A DNA stretch of 64,000 bases from Xanthomonas campestris pv. phormiicola (GTDB lineage: Bacteria; Pseudomonadota; Gammaproteobacteria; Xanthomonadales; Xanthomonadaceae), in the NCBI GenBank assembly GCA_025666215.1, contig CP102593.1, forward strand, positions 2,679,001 through 2,743,000, in the 5' to 3' direction. The notes under the pieces are model-generated. The model was not told the DNA's origin. It searched no databases and saw nothing but the letters and a program-made list of their open reading frames with translations. Of the stretch, positions 24,001 through 25,833 are shown one piece after another. Position 1 is the stretch's first letter. Every line of letters begins with the position of its first letter. The position numbers and the translations under genes are program-made.

Positions 24001-25595
24001 TCAAGGCAGGCGCGGCGTATGTGCCGCTGGATCCGGCGCAACCCGCAGCCAGACACGCCCAGCTGGCCGGCGATTGCCGGGCCAGCGCCATCGTGCACGC
24101 GGCTGGGAAAGCTCCGCCATGGACGGCAGCGCCCTGTCTGGACATCGCGCTGGTCGGGCAACCGGCCGCCGCGTTCGCAGCGTCGCCGCTGCCGCTTCCT
24201 GCCGCCGCACCCGCCTATGTGATGTATACCTCCGGCTCCAGCGGTACACCCAAGGGCGTGCTGGTACCGCATCAGGCAGTACTCAACCTGGTGCGCGATC
24301 CGGACTACGCCCGCTGGCAGGCCGACGATCGCTTCGCCTTCGCTTCAAATCCGGCATTCGACTCCAGCACCCTGGAAGTCTGGGCGCCGTTGCTGAGCGG
24401 CGGCAGCGTGGTGGTGGTGCCTCAGGACGTGCTGCTCGATCCGTGCGTGCTGGCCGAGTTCGCACGCACGCATGCCATCAGCGTGCTGATCCTGGTGGCC
24501 GGTGTGCTGCGGGCTTACGCGGCCGAGCTGGCGCGCGAATTGCCGACGCTGCGCTACCTGATCACCGGTGGCGACATCGCCGATCCGCAGGCGCTCGCCA
24601 CGCTGTTGCGCGACAACCCACCACAGACGCTACTGCAAACCTACGGCCCCACCGAGACCACCCAGTTCGTCACCACCGTTGCGGTCACCGACGTGCCAGC
24701 CGATGGCCGGCGCATTCCGATCGGCAAGCCGATCGGCAATCTGCGCCTGTACGTGCTCGACCGGCACCGCCAAGCGCTGCCGGCCGGCATGCAGGGCGAA
24801 CTGCATATCGCCGGTCTCGGTCTGGCACTGGGCTATCTGCGACAACCGGCCCTGACCGCCGAACACTTCGTACCGGATCCCTTCAGCGGGCAACCGGGAG
24901 CACGCATGTACAGGACCGGCGATCTGGGACGCTGGCGCGACGAGGGTTTGCTCGAGTGCCTGGGCAGACGCGACGCGCAGAGCAAGATTCGCGGTTTCCG
25001 GCTGGAGCCCGGCGAGATCGAGGTGGCGCTGCAAACCCATCCGCACGTCCGTCAGGCGCTGGTGCGCGTGCGCGAGGACATGGCCGGACAACGCCGTTTG
25101 GTAGCCTACGTGATCGGCTCGCAAACCGGTGAAAGTGCGACGCACGACCCGAACGAACTGCGCCGCCACCTGGCCGCCACCCTGCCCGATTACATGCTTC
25201 CCGATGCCTACGTGGGCATGCAGACCTGGCCGCTCACAGCGAACGGCAAGCTGGACGTGCGTGCGCTGCCCGCGCCCGACGACACCCAGCGCGGGATTGC
25301 CGAGGTGGATCCCGCGCAAGGCGAGACCGAATGCGTATTGGCGGAGATCTGGTGCGAATTGCTTGGCGTCCGCACGGTCAATCGGCACGACAATTTCTTC
25401 GATCTCGGCGGGCATTCGTTGTTGGCGGTGCAACTGGCCACCCGCATCCAGGCCCGGCTTGGACGCCGGCTGCCGCTGTCGCTGCTGTTCGCCGAGCCGC
25501 AGCTCGCACGCATGGCTGCCGCGCTGGCCGGCACTACCGCCGCGTCCAGCGCCCCGATCGCCGCACTGGTGGACCGGAGCAGCTACTACGAATGA
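1..25595 (+). CDS. Giant multimodular nonribosomal peptide synthetase (5'-truncated by window)
   Basis: An uninterrupted frame of about 8,530 codons, already open at base 3, ends at a TGA at 25593-25595. It assembles a peptide in the cytosol by thiotemplate chemistry. Eight C-A-T modules are visible; the first C domain lacks its N-terminus, so more modules or an N-terminal loading region lie upstream. Adenylation core YTSGS(T/S)[13 protein letters not shown], NGKLDRRALP and carrier LGGHSLL motifs occur eight times each. Condensation domains are of two kinds: dual E/C (modules 1, 2, 3, 6; IYPLAPLQ.GLL and HHL..DHTTLE) and LCL (modules 4, 5, 7, 8; LSFAQQRLWFL and HH(L/I)..DGWS). The protein ends in a carrier domain with no thioesterase, so the chain must pass to the following protein. 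No MbtH-like gene is in the window. The exact product is inference. Confidence 0.97.
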   Translation, partial: HLADPLADPYLHSSVLGFPSNEQLDAFLDALDQVVARHDILRTGFVWQGLPAPLQVVWRQAVVPRRLQRLDGADPATRLQARMHAPDAALCLQQAPLIHAHLAHDTTTGGWLLGLQHHHLVMDHTTLELLIEEVRAHLAGRQQQLPPPLPFRDFIAHARAGVSDQEHQAFFTAMLADIDAPTAPFGVLAPVHDPACLQQLHRPLPGPLAQALRTQARRCGVSPASLFHLAYALLLARTSGRDEAVFATVLFGRLHASAGADRVLGMFLNTLPIRLGTARGSVLDAVRHTQLCLAQLLHHEHAPLALAQRCSGVDPAVPLLNALLNYRYAGGSNVLGATHDDRLQDVQQLGGQERTHYPLVVSVNDHTEAGGFSLDVQCVQEIGAERIAAMLLQSVQALVQALEQAPQTALRVLDLLPEKERASVHALSRSKATYADNRCLHSMFERQVAQAPQAIAVVHDDVALSYAALDARANQLAHHLIAQGIGPEDRVALYLQRSIDLVVALLAVLKAGAAYLPLDPAYPAQRLAFMLDDAQPRLLLAHQALVATLPGESGIATVLLDDASLWAQQPTQAPQRADLLPQHPAYVIYTSGSTGTPKGVVVAHAQVVRLLHATHAWVAPGAADVWTLFHSCAFDFSVWELWGALAHGGRLVVVAQHIARDPAAFHALLCQQRVSVLNQTPSAFQALLDAQRDSLLPHSLRLVIFGGEALQPADLAPWFARHGQRTALLNMYGITETTVHVTAHALTPQDAQRGGHSPIGRPLADLRAYVLAGDGQCLPIGVAGELHVAGAGLARGYLGRPGLTAERFVPDPFAEHPGERMYKTGDLARWRADGSLEYLGRNDAQVKLRGFRIELGEIQAALRGCAGVRQAAVLVREDTPGDRRLVAYLVGDADGALDPDALRTQLGARLPDYMLPAAYVQLAALPLTANGKLDRRALPAPDADALAAQAYVAPQGELELLLAALWSELLGVDRVGRHDSFFALGGHSLLAIKLIERLRQQGWELQVRTLFSAATLAGLAAALRQCGAVEAPPNRIRPDCTRITPELLPLVQLTQSEIDAVVATVAGGAANVQDIYPLAPLQEGLLFHHLASPEGDAYLNISVLAFATRSRLDAFVAALEAVIARHDILRTGFAWQGLATPVQVVWRHAPLPRHVLTIDEPDVLAGLRLRMDPRNFRLDVSQAPLIHAHVVDDPAHGRWLLGLHNHHLMMDHTTLELLIEEVQAHLDGRQHGLPEPLPFRNFVAQARLGVSEDEHRAFFTQQLGDLDTPTAPFGLWEVRGTGADIEQALQPLPDRLAADVRRHARRLNVSPSSLFHLACTLVLAKASGQDDVVFGTTLFGRMHAGSGADRVLGMFLNTLPIRLQRDGRGVAEAVRHTQQRLAQLLHHEHAPLALAQRCSGIVAPAPLFTALLNYRYVGGSAVQAPSEAPPSDWDGMEMLAGLDRNNYPLTLSIDDITASGGFAVEVKVDPRIGTTRVIALMLQAVQALVQALDQAPDTALHALDLLPADERTRLQNFTVTEAAPLAQAQCIHHLFEDQVRHTPDAIALLEGDVQLSYAALDARANRLAHRLRTLGVAPEHRVALYLPRGIGQVVALLATLKAGAAYLPLDPDLPDQRLAFLLADSRPRAVLTCTELQERLPASRAMLRVSVLTLDADMQADVTPDDPGAPTVPGLGADNLAYVIYTSGSSGQPKGTLLTHAGAAHYLQWAVQTYRPQPSAVVSSSLAFDATLTSLLAPLLCGARVELLPEHDTLDALRQRLCAPTPLGLVKLTPAHLEVLGQQLADHPGPLSPAVMVIGGEALPAATLARWQALAPHTRLINEYGPTETVVGCVVHATTADDAPSPSGRVPIGRPIAHLRIHVLDHHGQLAPIGVAGHLHIAGPQLARGYLGRPALTAERFVPDPFAEQPGQRMYRSGDLACWRADGTLDFLGRNDDQVKLRGVRIEPGEIAAALRACPGVHDAAVLLRQDRPGQPRLVAYLVGDAGPSAEALRTQLATRLPEVMLPSAYVWLDGLPLTANGKLDRRALPAPEQTDLGNAAYVPPQGRLEQMLAQLWSDLLGIEQVGRHDSFFALGGHSLLGVKLIERLRLLGWQLEVRALFSTPTLIGLAETLKTASMVSVPANPMTAACTHITPDLLPLVALTQVEIDSIVGRLEGGAGNIQDIYPLAPLQHGLLYHHVAEPLDDIYLSSTVIAFDACDKRDRFIDALDQVIARHDILRTAVFWQGLREPVQVVRRHAPLPVQRHRFAGGDTAAQLQDLLETQYRRIDLQQAPLLRGHVADDAERGCWLLGLQYHHLVMDHTTLELVVEEVQAHLEGRQHHLPEPLPFRDFVAQACLGVSEDEHRAFFTRMLAEVTEPTLPFGVSQVESTLREANLALPEALADTLRAQARRLGVSTASLFHLAFALLLSQTSGRDDVVFGTVLFGRLHASAGADRVLGMFLNTLPLRLRRDHSSVEQAVVQTQRLLAQLLHHEHALLAQAQRCSGIQAPAPLFAALFNYRYRGGGNVLAEDQARSEAIWQGIETLHLRERTHYPLSLAINDDHDSGGFSVDVQTGQSLDPAALAQTMADILQQLAQALALAPTRPLHALTRLRASERVRVLEDFNATDAVLTAEGGVHQLFEQQVRQTPHASAVVDEQRTLSYAELDRQANRLAHRLRALGATPGSRVAVALARSADLIVAELAILKCGAAYVPLDIEHPAQRMRRILDECGAVLVISDSASGVPNGNAARVDMDRVDADGPTHAASATIWPDSAAYVMYTSGSTGMPKGVVIPHRAIVNFACQPGAARILPTDRVAFASNPAFDSSTLEVWSSLLNGATIVIVPPPVLRDPQALAARIADMRISVLILVAGVLRAYAPMLSGRLATLRLLITGGDLADPRSHALMLQTPGPDVLLQTYGPTEATQFVTALALHSAPDPQRPVPIGRPLANSRLFVLDRFGQPAPVGVEGALHIGGAQLALGYLGRPDLTAASFVPDPFAERPGQRMYRTGDLARWRDDGVLDFLGRHDDQIKIRGFRIELGEIAAVLRACTGVRDAVVVVDHDSGGHKRLVAYVVGAAEVCQALPAQLATSLPDYMVPAAYVQLDALPLTANGKLDRRALPAPDRQDFDTQAYQPPRQGLEQTLAAFWTELLGVAEIGRHDDFFALGGHSLLAVQLTARIRTRLGLELPLATLFAHPRLAELAQALAQAASSTLPAIVPADRRKPLPLSFAQQRLWFLGRLDTRADLAYLMPMALRLRGALQAAALERALDRIVARHEILRTYVAQDDETPSQRIAPPETGFALDCVDLTHASEPQVQVRRHIALETGTPFAAERALARGRLLRLADDEHVLLITLHHLVCDGWSMGVLVGELSTLYAAFAQGQPDPLPPLQLQYADIAVWQRGWISGEVLQRQRDFWVAHLHGAPTLLDLPTDHPRPTRQDYRGDALDVVLDADLTEALKACCQRHGTTVFMTLIAAWAVLLSRLSGQRQVVIGTPVANRHRDEFEPLIGLFANTQALRIDLRANPSVAALLAQVRSTALAAQQHQDLPFEQVIEALNPPRSLAHHPVFQAMFTWQTTPLDAIALPGLVAEGLDTVVPTIKFDLDLSLREHDGCIVGSLGYACSLFERSTIARHLAQFVHLLRGLLDADRTRIAQLPALPAAERQRLLHDVHHDLRTPPATPYVHRLFEAQVRRTPLNVALQCEADTLHYAALDTRANQLAHHLIGLGVGPEDRVAVCLPRGIDLVVALLATLKAGAAYLPLDPDYPPARLDDMLADARPRVLLADQRTAAPLTLHAGLTRIRLDSDTPTWTDAPTQAPTVPALSPHHPAYVLYTSGSTGRPKGVVICHGALAHFLAALHAQLPLSPEDRLLAVTTVCFDIAGLELFAPLVNGAGVVIAGDQPIHDPSYWQQRLDQHAISVLQATPAFWQMLLDAGWQSRPGLRLLCGGEALSQALAQRLRAGGGQLWNLYGPTEATIWASLHPVLGEEPGSVVPLGRPLAGTCMRLLDAHGQLALLGARGELCIAGPQLARGYLGRPDLTAERFVPDPFAAHPGQRMYRTGDLARWRADGVLDFLGRNDDQVKLRGFRIELEEIAAVLRACDGVRDAVVLARQDSPGAMRLVAYVVGDAAVLGPDRLRQQVALRLPDYMVPAAYVPLQALPLTANGKLDRNALPAPDRQALDAQAYEAPRPGLEQRLAVLWAELLGVERIGRNDSFFALGGHSLLATQLSGRVRASLGREVPLATLFAQPRLRAFAQAVAQATSSALPPIVPVPRTGQLPLSFAQQRLWFLDQLDAGASAAYLMPTAVRLLGALNREALRSALDRLVARHEALRTHVGFDGDMPEQRIASPEIGFSLELIAATDATDPEQVIQHHASLEARIPFDLTRGPLLRGRLVRLDVEDHVLFVTLHHLICDGWSMRQLIAELRTLYSAFSQGFADPLPALPIQYADYAVWQRCWITDETLQRQRQFWVDHLHGAPTLLDLPTDRPRPAAQDYRGDTLQFALDASLSDALRALSLEHGTTLFMTMLAAWAALLSRWCNQSRVVIGTPIANRPRSELEPLIGLFANTQALQVDLRGDPTVAELLAQVRSTALAAQEHQDLPFEQVIEALNPPRNLGHHPLFQVMLTWDAQRATDLAWPHLQTQDIAQAGTTIKFDLHLALQETEDGIGGGLSYATALFDRSSMALRLEQFVTLLRGMVDAGPSTLTRLPLLPPTERAHLQKFNATAVDLAGTGYLHRQIEAQAHRTPQAIALVEEHVELSYAQLDARANRLAHHLVGLGVAPEDRVAVCLPRGIDLVVALLAVLKAGAAYLPLDTDAPPARLDGMLADARPGVLLAHRATAAPLAQRDDLHRVLLDTDAALWDSAPAHAPSVAALHPQHPAYVLYTSGSTGQPKGVVTPHAGIDNRLQWMQQHLPLRPEQRVLQKTPVGFDVSVWELFWPLRVGACLVLARPGGHKDPRYLTDLIEQAGIHTVHFVPSMLRVFLDALPEGACASLQRIVCSGEALPADLAHTVRERLPQVRLYNLYGPTEAAVDVSVWECTDAEANGVPIGRPIANTRLHVLDTHGRLAPIGVAGELQIAGVQLARGYLGRPALTAERFVPDPFAEQPGQRMYRTGDLARWRADGALDYLGRNDEQIKLRGVRIELGEIASALRDCAGVRDAAAVLRQDNASEPRLVAYVVGDAEHLAADSLRTQLAARLPESMLPTAYMQLEALPLTASGKLDRRALPAPDADALATQAYLAPQGEREILLAALWRELLDIERVGRHDSFFALGGHSLLAITLIERLRRHGWQLEVRALFSSPTLAGLASTLTSASTVSIPPNRLPPDCTRIVPELLPLVRLSQAEIDAAVATVEGGAANVQDIYPLAPLQEGLLFHHLASSEGDAYLNISVLAFDTRAHLDAFVAALKAVIARHDILRTGVAWRGLSAPVQVVWRHAPLPLQVLAIDEPDVLAALRLRMDPGSYRMDVGQAPLIRAHLVEDRQHQRWLLGLQTHHLVIDHTTLEMLVAEVQAHLDGRQDHLPAPLPFRNFVAQARLGVSDDEHRAFFTQQLGDLDTPAIPFGLQKAHGNGTGIEQANTLLPAALCSALRLRARRLDVSPASVFHLACALVLAQASGQDDVIFGTALFGRMHAGSGADRVLGMFLNTLPIRLQRDGRGVANAVSQTQQQLAQLLHHEHAPLALAQRCSGIAPPTPLFATLLNYRYAGGGAVQPPGETAQHWPDLQAVVMQERTHYPLTLSVDDIAADGGFAVEVQADPQIGAERVAAMLLQALQALLQALEQAPDTALHALDLLPADERARLQPLTATAVDLAGTGYLHRQIEAQAHRTPQAIALVEEHVELSYAQLDARANRLAHHLVGLGVAPEDRVAVCLPRGIDLVVALLAVLKAGAAYLPLDTDAPPARLDGMLADARPGVLLAHRATAAPLAQRDDLHRVLLDTDAALWDSAPAHAPSVAALHPQHPAYVLYTSGSTGQPKGVVTPHAGIDNRLQWMQQHLPLRPEQRVLQKTPVGFDVSVWELFWPLRVGACLVLARPGGHKDPAYLTDLIEQAGIHTVHFVPSMLRVFLDALPEGACASLQRIVCSGEALPADLAHTVRERLPQVRLYNLYGPTEAAVDVSVWECTDADANGVPIGRPIANTRLHVLDTHGRLAPIGVAGELQIAGVQLARGYLGRPDLTAERFVPDPFAEQPGQRMYRTGDLARWRTDGALDYLGRNDEQIKLRGVRIELGEIAGALRACDGVHDAAVLLRQDTPGEPHLVAYVVTEQPGQADPLALRDALAAGLPDVMLPTAYVRIDALPLSANGKLDRRALPAPDADALAVQAYAPPDGELETLLAALWCELLDVERVGRHDSFFALGGHSLLAVRLISRIRSALGLELPLAALFSQPHLAELAAVLAGTATSTLPAIVPTERSDRLPLSFAQQRLWFLEQLDDRARFAYLMPIGVDLHGELDLSALQRALDRIVARHEALRTGFVAGDDGATQLIAPADVGFALDCIDLRQAADPHADAQRHAEQEARTPFDLARGPLIRGRLLRLAEHQHRLLVTMHHIVTDGWSMGLLVRELSTLYAAFAQGQPDPLPALPIQYADYALWQRRWLDGPLLQRQLAFWREHLHDAPALLELPTDRPRPALQDYRGDSVEIMLDADLTAALRTLSQRHGTTVFMTVLAGWAVLLARLSGQDQVVIGAPVANRTRSELEALIGFFVNAQALRIDLRANPCVAELLAQVRRTALAAQDHQDLPFEQVIEALNPERSLAAQPVFQVVLTWQNVPDAALTLPGIRLQPFQAQARDAKFDLELFLGEVEDRIVGSLNYATALFDRSTVERQLAQFVQVLAGMAADAQARIAQLPLLPADERTRLQNFTVTEAAPLAQAQCIHHLFEDQVRRTPDAIALLEGDVQLSYAALDARANRLAHRLRTLGVAPEHRVALYLPRGIGQVVALLATLKAGAAYLPLDPDLPDQRLAFLLADSRPRAVLTCTGLQERLPASRAMLRVSVLTLDADVEAADVTPDDPGAPTVPGLGADNLAYVIYTSGSSGQPKGTLLTHAGAAHYLQWAVQTYRPQPSAVVSSSLAFDATLTSLLAPLLCGAQVELLPEHDTLDALRQRLCAPTPLGLVKLTPAHLEVLGQQLADHPGPLSPAVMVIGGEALPAATLARWQALAPHTRLINEYGPTETVVGCVVHATTADDAPSPSGRVPIGRPIAHLRIHVLDHHGQLAPIGVAGHLHIAGPQLARGYLGRPALTAERFVPDPFAGQPGQRMYRSGDLACWRADGTLDFLGRNDDQVKLRGVRIEPGEIAAALRACPGVHDAAVLLRQDRPGQPRLVAYLVGDAGPSAEALRTQLATRLPEVMLPSAYVWLDGLPLTANGKLDRRALPAPDADALAVQAYAPPDGELETLLAALWCELLGVERVGRHDSFFALGGHSLLGVRLISRIRSALGLELPLAALFAQPRLAELAQALGDAGSTALPPILPVPRTQPMRLSFAQQRLWFLNELDPRTGATYIMHGGLRLSGSLQVQALTRALDRIVARHETLRTHFGNVDDIPVQIIAAPCGLALQSIDLSGDPAPESAARAHARSEASTGFDLAKGPLVRGRLLRLAEQEHVLLLSMHHIVSDGWSIGVLIEELGALYAAFVGDVPDPLPPLPVQYADYAAWQHRWIDSQLQQRQLDFWRAHLHDAPALLELPTDRPRPPLQDTAGDDVELVLDETLSLRLQALAAQHGITIFGLLLAGWAALLARYSGQTDLVIGTPSAGRTRGELEPLIGFFVNTLPLRIDLSARPTFLELLDQVQAKLLAAQAHQDLPFERIIEALQPVRSLAHTPLCQAMFSSDTTPARALDLPGLQLSAYPNDHCVAQFDLSLDMQIAPARIGGVLRYATALFDRSTMQAYLHNYARLLAALVEAPALAVDRQALLDASGWRSLQQWNGTARASRPPPTIHTAFQAQARSTPDAIAVIDGARCLRYADLDAHSDHIALRLTAAGVRSGDCVVTLLPRSAELVAAQLGILKAGAAYVPLDPAQPAARHAQLAGDCRASAIVHAAGKAPPWTAAPCLDIALVGQPAAAFAASPLPLPAAAPAYVMYTSGSSGTPKGVLVPHQAVLNLVRDPDYARWQADDRFAFASNPAFDSSTLEVWAPLLSGGSVVVVPQDVLLDPCVLAEFARTHAISVLILVAGVLRAYAAELARELPTLRYLITGGDIADPQALATLLRDNPPQTLLQTYGPTETTQFVTTVAVTDVPADGRRIPIGKPIGNLRLYVLDRHRQALPAGMQGELHIAGLGLALGYLRQPALTAEHFVPDPFSGQPGARMYRTGDLGRWRDEGLLECLGRRDAQSKIRGFRLEPGEIEVALQTHPHVRQALVRVREDMAGQRRLVAYVIGSQTGESATHDPNELRRHLAATLPDYMLPDAYVGMQTWPLTANGKLDVRALPAPDDTQRGIAEVDPAQGETECVLAEIWCELLGVRTVNRHDNFFDLGGHSLLAVQLATRIQARLGRRLPLSLLFAEPQLARMAAALAGTTAASSAPIAALVDRSSYYE
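3..3090 (+). other. NRPS module 1: dual E/C (partial)-A(Thr)-T
   Basis: The condensation domain starts inside the window just after its first core motif; HHLVMDH lies near 349-369. The adenylation domain runs from about 1310 to 2820. My hand-extracted specificity code is DFWNIGMVHK, the classical threonine code. The carrier LGGHSLLA is near 2953. The upstream dual E/C implies that the residue delivered from off-window is D-configured. The E/C N-terminal motif is only partly visible and reads H-LADPLAD, with AD where GD is usual. Confidence 0.85.
3100..6360 (+). other. NRPS module 2: dual E/C-A(Asn-like)-T
   Basis: The condensation domain has a perfect dual E/C signature, HHLASPEGD (the HH.....GD form), then HHLMMDH near 3615-3635, so Thr from module 1 should be epimerised. 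The adenylation code reads DATKVGEVGK, close to the Asn codes DLTKVGEVGK and DLTKLGEVGK with a smaller second residue. Asn, or a modified Asn, is the best guess. The A domain is almost identical to that of module 7. The carrier lies near 6226. Confidence 0.75.
4515..6100 (+). repeat. Adenylation-domain repeat A2 (copy 1 of 2; partner 20526-22114)
   Basis: About 1.59 kb, from the C-A linker (CTGCCTGCCGACGAACGC) through the NGKLDRRALPAPE region, is repeated 16.01 kb downstream with only scattered substitutions and one 3-base insertion. Flanking C and T sequences are much less alike. Confidence 0.9.
6390..9590 (+). other. NRPS module 3: dual E/C-A(unknown)-T
   Basis: The dual E/C signature is degenerate, HHVAEPLDD (DD for GD), with HHLVMDH near 6892. 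The adenylation motif FDSSTLEVW and the YGPTEATQF loop give code DSLIIGTQFK, which I cannot match to a known substrate. Module 8 has the same code and the relic terminal A domain shares its TQF part, so the line uses this building block repeatedly. The carrier LGGHSLLAV near 9452 precedes an LCL domain, so this residue should stay L. Confidence 0.75.
9600..12760 (+). other. NRPS module 4: LCL C-A(Gly)-T
   Basis: The LCL condensation domain has intact HHLVCDG near 10022-10042. The adenylation code reads DILQLGLIWK, the well-known glycine code (motifs FDIAGLELF, VLQATPAFW, NLYGPTEATIW). The carrier LGGHSLLAT is near 12617. The next condensation domain is LCL, consistent with an achiral residue needing no epimerisation. 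Confidence 0.85.
12770..15930 (+). other. NRPS module 5: LCL C-A(Ser)-T
   Basis: The LCL domain has HHLICDG near 13192-13212. The adenylation code reads DVWHVSLVDK, a serine code. The A domain is nearly identical to that of module 6. The carrier near 15795 is followed by a dual E/C domain, so this Ser is predicted to be D-configured in the product. Confidence 0.85.
14139..15419 (+). repeat. Adenylation-domain repeat A5 (copy 1 of 2; partner 17391-18671)
   Basis: About 1.28 kb covering the Ser A-domain core, from GCCACCGCCGTCGATCTTGC to the GEIA segment, recurs at a constant offset of 3,252 bases with very few differences (for example DPRYL versus DPAYL). Confidence 0.92.
15950..19180 (+). 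other. NRPS module 6: dual E/C-A(Ser)-T
   Basis: The dual E/C domain has the canonical HHLASSEGD signature and HHLVIDH near 16455. The adenylation code DVWHVSLVDK (Ser) sits in an almost exact copy of the module 5 A core. The carrier near 19045 closely matches that of module 7. An LCL domain follows, so this Ser should remain L. Confidence 0.85.
17391..18671 (+). repeat. Adenylation-domain repeat A6 (copy 2 of 2; partner 14139-15419)
   Basis: Second copy of the Ser A-domain core. Similarity drops sharply at both ends, in the C-A linker and in the A-domain C-terminal subdomain, which instead carries a Q-rich VTEQPGQADPL stretch related to the terminal relic module. Confidence 0.92.
19190..22370 (+). 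other. NRPS module 7: LCL C-A(Asn-like)-T
   Basis: The LCL domain has HHIVTDG near 19622-19642. The adenylation domain (about 20590-22110) is a near-exact copy of module 2, code DATKVGEVGK, with one extra codon. Its carrier instead resembles module 6, so module 7 is a mosaic. The next C domain is LCL, so this Asn-like residue should be L, unlike its module 2 counterpart. Confidence 0.75.
20526..22114 (+). repeat. Adenylation-domain repeat A7 (copy 2 of 2; partner 4515-6100)
   Basis: Second copy of the Asn-like A domain. It differs by a few substitutions and by DVEAADV in place of DMQADV. It is followed by a carrier block shared with module 6 (from about 22115) rather than with module 2. Confidence 0.9.
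22380..25595 (+). other. NRPS module 8: LCL C-A(unknown)-T, protein C-terminus
   Basis: The LCL domain has HHIVSDG near 22813-22833. The adenylation code is DSLIIGTQFK (FDSSTLEVW, SVLILVAGV, QTYGPTETTQF), the same unassigned code as module 3. The A sequence is clearly diverged from module 3, so this is not a recent copy. The carrier DNFFDLGGHSLLAV is near 25393. About 50 residues later the protein stops with no release domain. Confidence 0.75.
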
Positions 25596-25650
25596 TCCGC
25601 CTCGTTGCGAACCCGGCCCATCGCCTGCCGCCCCGCAGATCCAGACACCC

Positions 25651-25709
25651 ACTTGCCGCGCATGCTTCCCCCTTCAGGCAAGTGGATGTCACGCTGAGTC
25701 AAGCGTGAC
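25651..25709 (+). promoter_or_regulatory. Two adjacent inverted repeats in the NRPS-TE intergenic gap
   Basis: ACTTGCC (25651-25657) pairs with GGCAAGT (25677-25683). Immediately after, GTCACGCT (25688-25695) pairs perfectly with AGCGTGAC (25702-25709) over a 6-base loop. There is no T-tract, so these may be an attenuator, a processing site or an operator rather than a simple terminator. The 238-base gap has no other coding signal. Confidence 0.35.
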
Positions 25710-25833
25710 GTTGCAGTAACGGAGAAAAAGACGCCTCACGGAGCGCCTTCGATGCGCCGCGCAGACTGCTGTGCGCGTGCGTGTTCGGCCGCATCCACTC
25801 GTCAATCCCGTTGCTGGCGTCCCGAGTCTTTCA

